Assembly: GCA_946414395.1 (NCBI GenBank)
Contig: CAMKOE010000007.1
Location: 1 to 64,000, forward strand
DNA length: 64,000 bases
From: an uncultured Porphyromonadaceae bacterium
Lineage (GTDB): Bacteria; Bacteroidota; Bacteroidia; Bacteroidales; Muribaculaceae
Direction of reading: 5' to 3'
Shown: one piece after another, positions 61,751-64,000 of the stretch
How the letters are laid out: each line of letters opens with the position of its first letter
Position numbering within the stretch: the stretch's first letter is position 1
Program-made: the position numbers and the translations under genes
Notes under the pieces: model-generated
Databases searched by the model: none
What the model saw: the letters and a program-made list of their open reading frames with translations, nothing else
What the model was told of the DNA's origin: nothing

Positions 61751-64000
61751 TTACTTAATTACCATGACTGTTGCGCGAGGTTCGCCGGTAGTTGCTGGCT
61801 GGCCACCCTGGGCGGCATAAATCTTATAGGTACCGGTCGGAACCCTCCCGCCACTGGCATTGCTTGCATCCCAGAATGCGCACCCGGTCACGGGACCCAT
61901 CTGAGCGACAACGTTGCCGTCGTGATCGGTGATGGTCACATAGGAGTTGTCCATCAGATTAGCAATCTTGATCATGCCGGTGAAATCAGGCTCTACAGGA
62001 TTGGGGAAGGCGTAAACGTTGTCAAAACTGAGCGCTGCCGACTCACCATTCTCGACATACTCGGCAAAACCGTTATCGGTGAAAATGTAAACACGATTGT
62101 TGACCGTATCACATTCCACACTGTAGATGACATTGCTGGGAATATCGCTGTTGTAGGTAGTGAAGTGGTTATAGAGTTCGCTACCATCAGGCGACACGAA
62201 GTACAAACCGTTGTTGGAAGCCACCCACTTGTTGTTATCGCGGTCAACACCGACGTCATAGACAGAGTAACCTTCACAGAGGACACCCTTCTCATCGTTT
62301 GAAGCAGCGCTTGTCACATTGGGACGGAAGGCCCTGGGATGATCCTCAAATGCAGTCTCGGGATCAAAGACGAACAAGCCCGATGTGTGACCCACCCAGA
62401 CAAGACCTTCGTTGTCCTCCTCCATGTGCCAGAGGTAGGTCCAATCCACCTTCTGGTTATTCTGATCGGTGAAGTGGGAAATATTTGACATCTTGTAATT
62501 ATCCACGGTGGGGTCTTCATTCTCATTGTCCCAGCAGATGATTCGTCCCATTACCTGAGTGCTCAGGTAATCGCAGTCACTGTAAATCTTGGCATTGTTT
62601 TTCCTGGAAATGACAAAACGTGAACGCTGCATCGTGCCGGTGTTCAATGAGAGGAAACCAGTCGGCTGGAACCAATCGGCCTTGGTCACTGTATTGAGAG
62701 CGACCTTGTCCTTAGGAAGGACAGCAACCGGGCAAGCAGCATTTCCGAATGAACTAACCACCCACATGTTTCCGTATTTGTCAAAGGCGGGATGTGCCTT
62801 ATAAGTTCCCACCAGTGAGTTGGAACTATTATAGATAGTCCTTACCGACTTGTTGTAAACCTTATAAACGCCACTGGTCCAAGTTGCCCTAACATATACA
62901 GTGGGATCAAGCGGATTGAAGACGAACTCCCATCCAGCACCAAGAAGAGAATATGCTGAAGCATTCTCCCATTTTGAGCCATCGTAAGTATTAACTATAC
63001 TAGACACTTTATTAGCAGCAACAACGGTATTCTGATTGGGAGCCGAAACACCGACAAAGAGTTTGTCCCAGGCTGCGCTATACTTGAGCCAATAGGGAGC
63101 ATCGGTGGTCATTGCGTTAATCTTGTAATATTGAGTGCTACCTTGAACGTGGAGGCCATTGGCATCACTGAGCCAAACAGTGCCATCGGACAACGGATGA
63201 CAGGATGCGAAGCCCACGGCCGAGGAGGCCTTGGTCGCAGTTTTGCCAGTAGGATCAAACGTATAGTAGAAAGACTTGCCGGCAAAATTGGCCAAGAAGC
63301 CCGTCGGTGTCTTCTGGATGCTGGTTGCTTGAGCCGATACGAGTGTTGTTACCGTTGGGGTTGTAGTGGAGAAATCGAAGTGATATAATGCCGAAGCGCC
63401 AACTACAAATGCCGAATTCTCATCAATTGGATAAAGTCGGCCTCCAGTAAAAGTGCCGGCATACTTGGGAAATGCGTGAGTGGGATCCTCCTCGTCGGCG
63501 GGGCCATAGTACACATTACCGTTAGACAGAACCAGCAACTTGCTTCCAATCACCGCAACAGAGTTAATGGATATCTTCTGACCTAAAATATGGCTACGCA
63601 CGATTTGTAACGTGGACTCATCAATGATAACGTAGCCAAATCCAATGGCGACATAAGCCATTCCATTGGCAAACGTGATGTCGCTGATTTCCTTGCTGGC
63701 ATAGTCACTGAGTTCATCGCCCTCTAACACAAAGTTATAGGCTCTGAGAATCGCATCCTTAATGCCGCTGATGTTCCTCACATTACCCTGCGCATCGATT
63801 ACGTCGATGTTTGAATTGGAATAGGTGACAAACAACAACTCGTTGTCATAGTCATAGTAAATCTGAGAGATGTGATTATCAGACAAGATGTTCTGATTAT
63901 TCAAGGCGACCGTTTCTTGAGTCGCTTTGTCAAATCGGAACAAGCATTTACTATTCAAGTAATAAACCTTATCACCCGTGTCAAATACATTCTGGATATT
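61751..64000 (-). CDS. PorZ-like beta-propeller protein 3 (5' partial)
   Basis: The frame is open to the end of the window, where it reads NIQNVFDTGDKVYYLNSK, matching residues near 35 of copy 2; so about 35 N-terminal residues are missing. The protein has the propeller repeats (CLFRFDKATQETVALNNQ, SDITFANGMAYVAIGFGYVIIDE, GLVWVGHTSGLFVFDP) and the C-terminal domain (YAFPNPVEPDFTGMIKIANL, ending in RATVMVIK). The similarity to copy 2 is very high, for example SNSLVGTYKAHPAFD and SFGNAACPVAVLPKDKVA in both. Confidence 0.78.
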   Translation of the reverse strand, partial: NIQNVFDTGDKVYYLNSKCLFRFDKATQETVALNNQNILSDNHISQIYYDYDNELLFVTYSNSNIDVIDAQGNVRNISGIKDAILRAYNFVLEGDELSDYASKEISDITFANGMAYVAIGFGYVIIDESTLQIVRSHILGQKISINSVAVIGSKLLVLSNGNVYYGPADEEDPTHAFPKYAGTFTGGRLYPIDENSAFVVGASALYHFDFSTTTPTVTTLVSAQATSIQKTPTGFLANFAGKSFYYTFDPTGKTATKASSAVGFASCHPLSDGTVWLSDANGLHVQGSTQYYKINAMTTDAPYWLKYSAAWDKLFVGVSAPNQNTVVAANKVSSIVNTYDGSKWENASAYSLLGAGWEFVFNPLDPTVYVRATWTSGVYKVYNKSVRTIYNSSNSLVGTYKAHPAFDKYGNMWVVSSFGNAACPVAVLPKDKVALNTVTKADWFQPTGFLSLNTGTMQRSRFVISRKNNAKIYSDCDYLSTQVMGRIICWDNENEDPTVDNYKMSNISHFTDQNNQKVDWTYLWHMEEDNEGLVWVGHTSGLFVFDPETAFEDHPRAFRPNVTSAASNDEKGVLCEGYSVYDVGVDRDNNKWVASNNGLYFVSPDGSELYNHFTTYNSDIPSNVIYSVECDTVNNRVYIFTDNGFAEYVENGESAALSFDNVYAFPNPVEPDFTGMIKIANLMDNSYVTITDHDGNVVAQMGPVTGCAFWDASNASGGRVPTGTYKIYAAQGGQPATTGEPRATVMVIK

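Overview
The window is a chromosome segment of a member of the Bacteroidales. The evidence is a TonB-dependent receptor paired with a DUF4249 lipoprotein, many lipoproteins, PorZ-like propeller proteins with C-terminal domains of the type IX secretion kind, DUF4251 proteins, CotH-dockerin proteins, and promoters of the Bacteroidetes form TTTG-N19-TAnnTTTG (best examples at 30523-30553, 38642-38672 and 40355-40385). A gut or rumen lineage such as Muribaculaceae or Prevotellaceae fits, but the sequence does not settle the genus. No rRNA, tRNA or CRISPR array was recognised.

Layout. (1) 1-5.84 kb, + strand: the tail of an unknown gene, then a compact run of a lipoprotein, a secreted Cys/His protein, a second lipoprotein, a TonB-dependent receptor and its DUF4249 partner. 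(2) About 5.84-25.0 kb: an AT-richer accessory island that looks like an integrated mobilizable element. It has a tyrosine integrase, a protein with seven helix-turn-helix units, an excisionase-like protein, a MobV relaxase with a hairpin-rich candidate oriT, topoisomerase III, a serine-recombinase-like protein that lacks the active-site residues, several unknown membrane or lipoproteins, and an IS982 remnant. Its cargo is a three-gene TIR operon at 6505-9630: a TIR protein, a TIR-TIR-SLOG protein and a ThsB-like TIR protein. This resembles Thoeris antiphage systems and is the most interesting item here. (3) 25.09-30.5 kb, - strand: a membrane protein, three paralogous DNA/RNA non-specific endonucleases with three different N-terminal targeting signals, and mnmE. 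(4) 30.8-38.6 kb, + strand: a probable muropeptide-recovery cluster (NamZ-type muramidase, sodium/solute symporter, WYL regulator, two beta-lactamase-fold serine hydrolases), followed directly by xerD. (5) 38.7-42.0 kb: two tandem CotH-kinase-like dockerin proteins that share 438 bp of perfectly identical DNA. (6) 42.1-54.9 kb, + strand: a small conserved protein, a large FAD/Fe-S dehydrogenase, a hotdog thioesterase, a thioredoxin, a DNPH1-like nucleotide hydrolase, a DKNYY protein, an AlkZ-related protein and sbcD-sbcC. (7) 55.0-64.0 kb, - strand: two DUF4251 lipoproteins and three PorZ-like proteins; the last runs off the window.

How they work together. In region 2 the likely logic is NAD-derived signalling: TIR domains make a nucleotide second messenger on phage infection, a SLOG domain senses it, and the TIR of the same chain depletes NAD. 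Region 4 would release MurNAc from peptidoglycan fragments, import the products and control this through the WYL regulator. These pathway statements are inferences from family and gene order; nothing was searched or computed outside the window.
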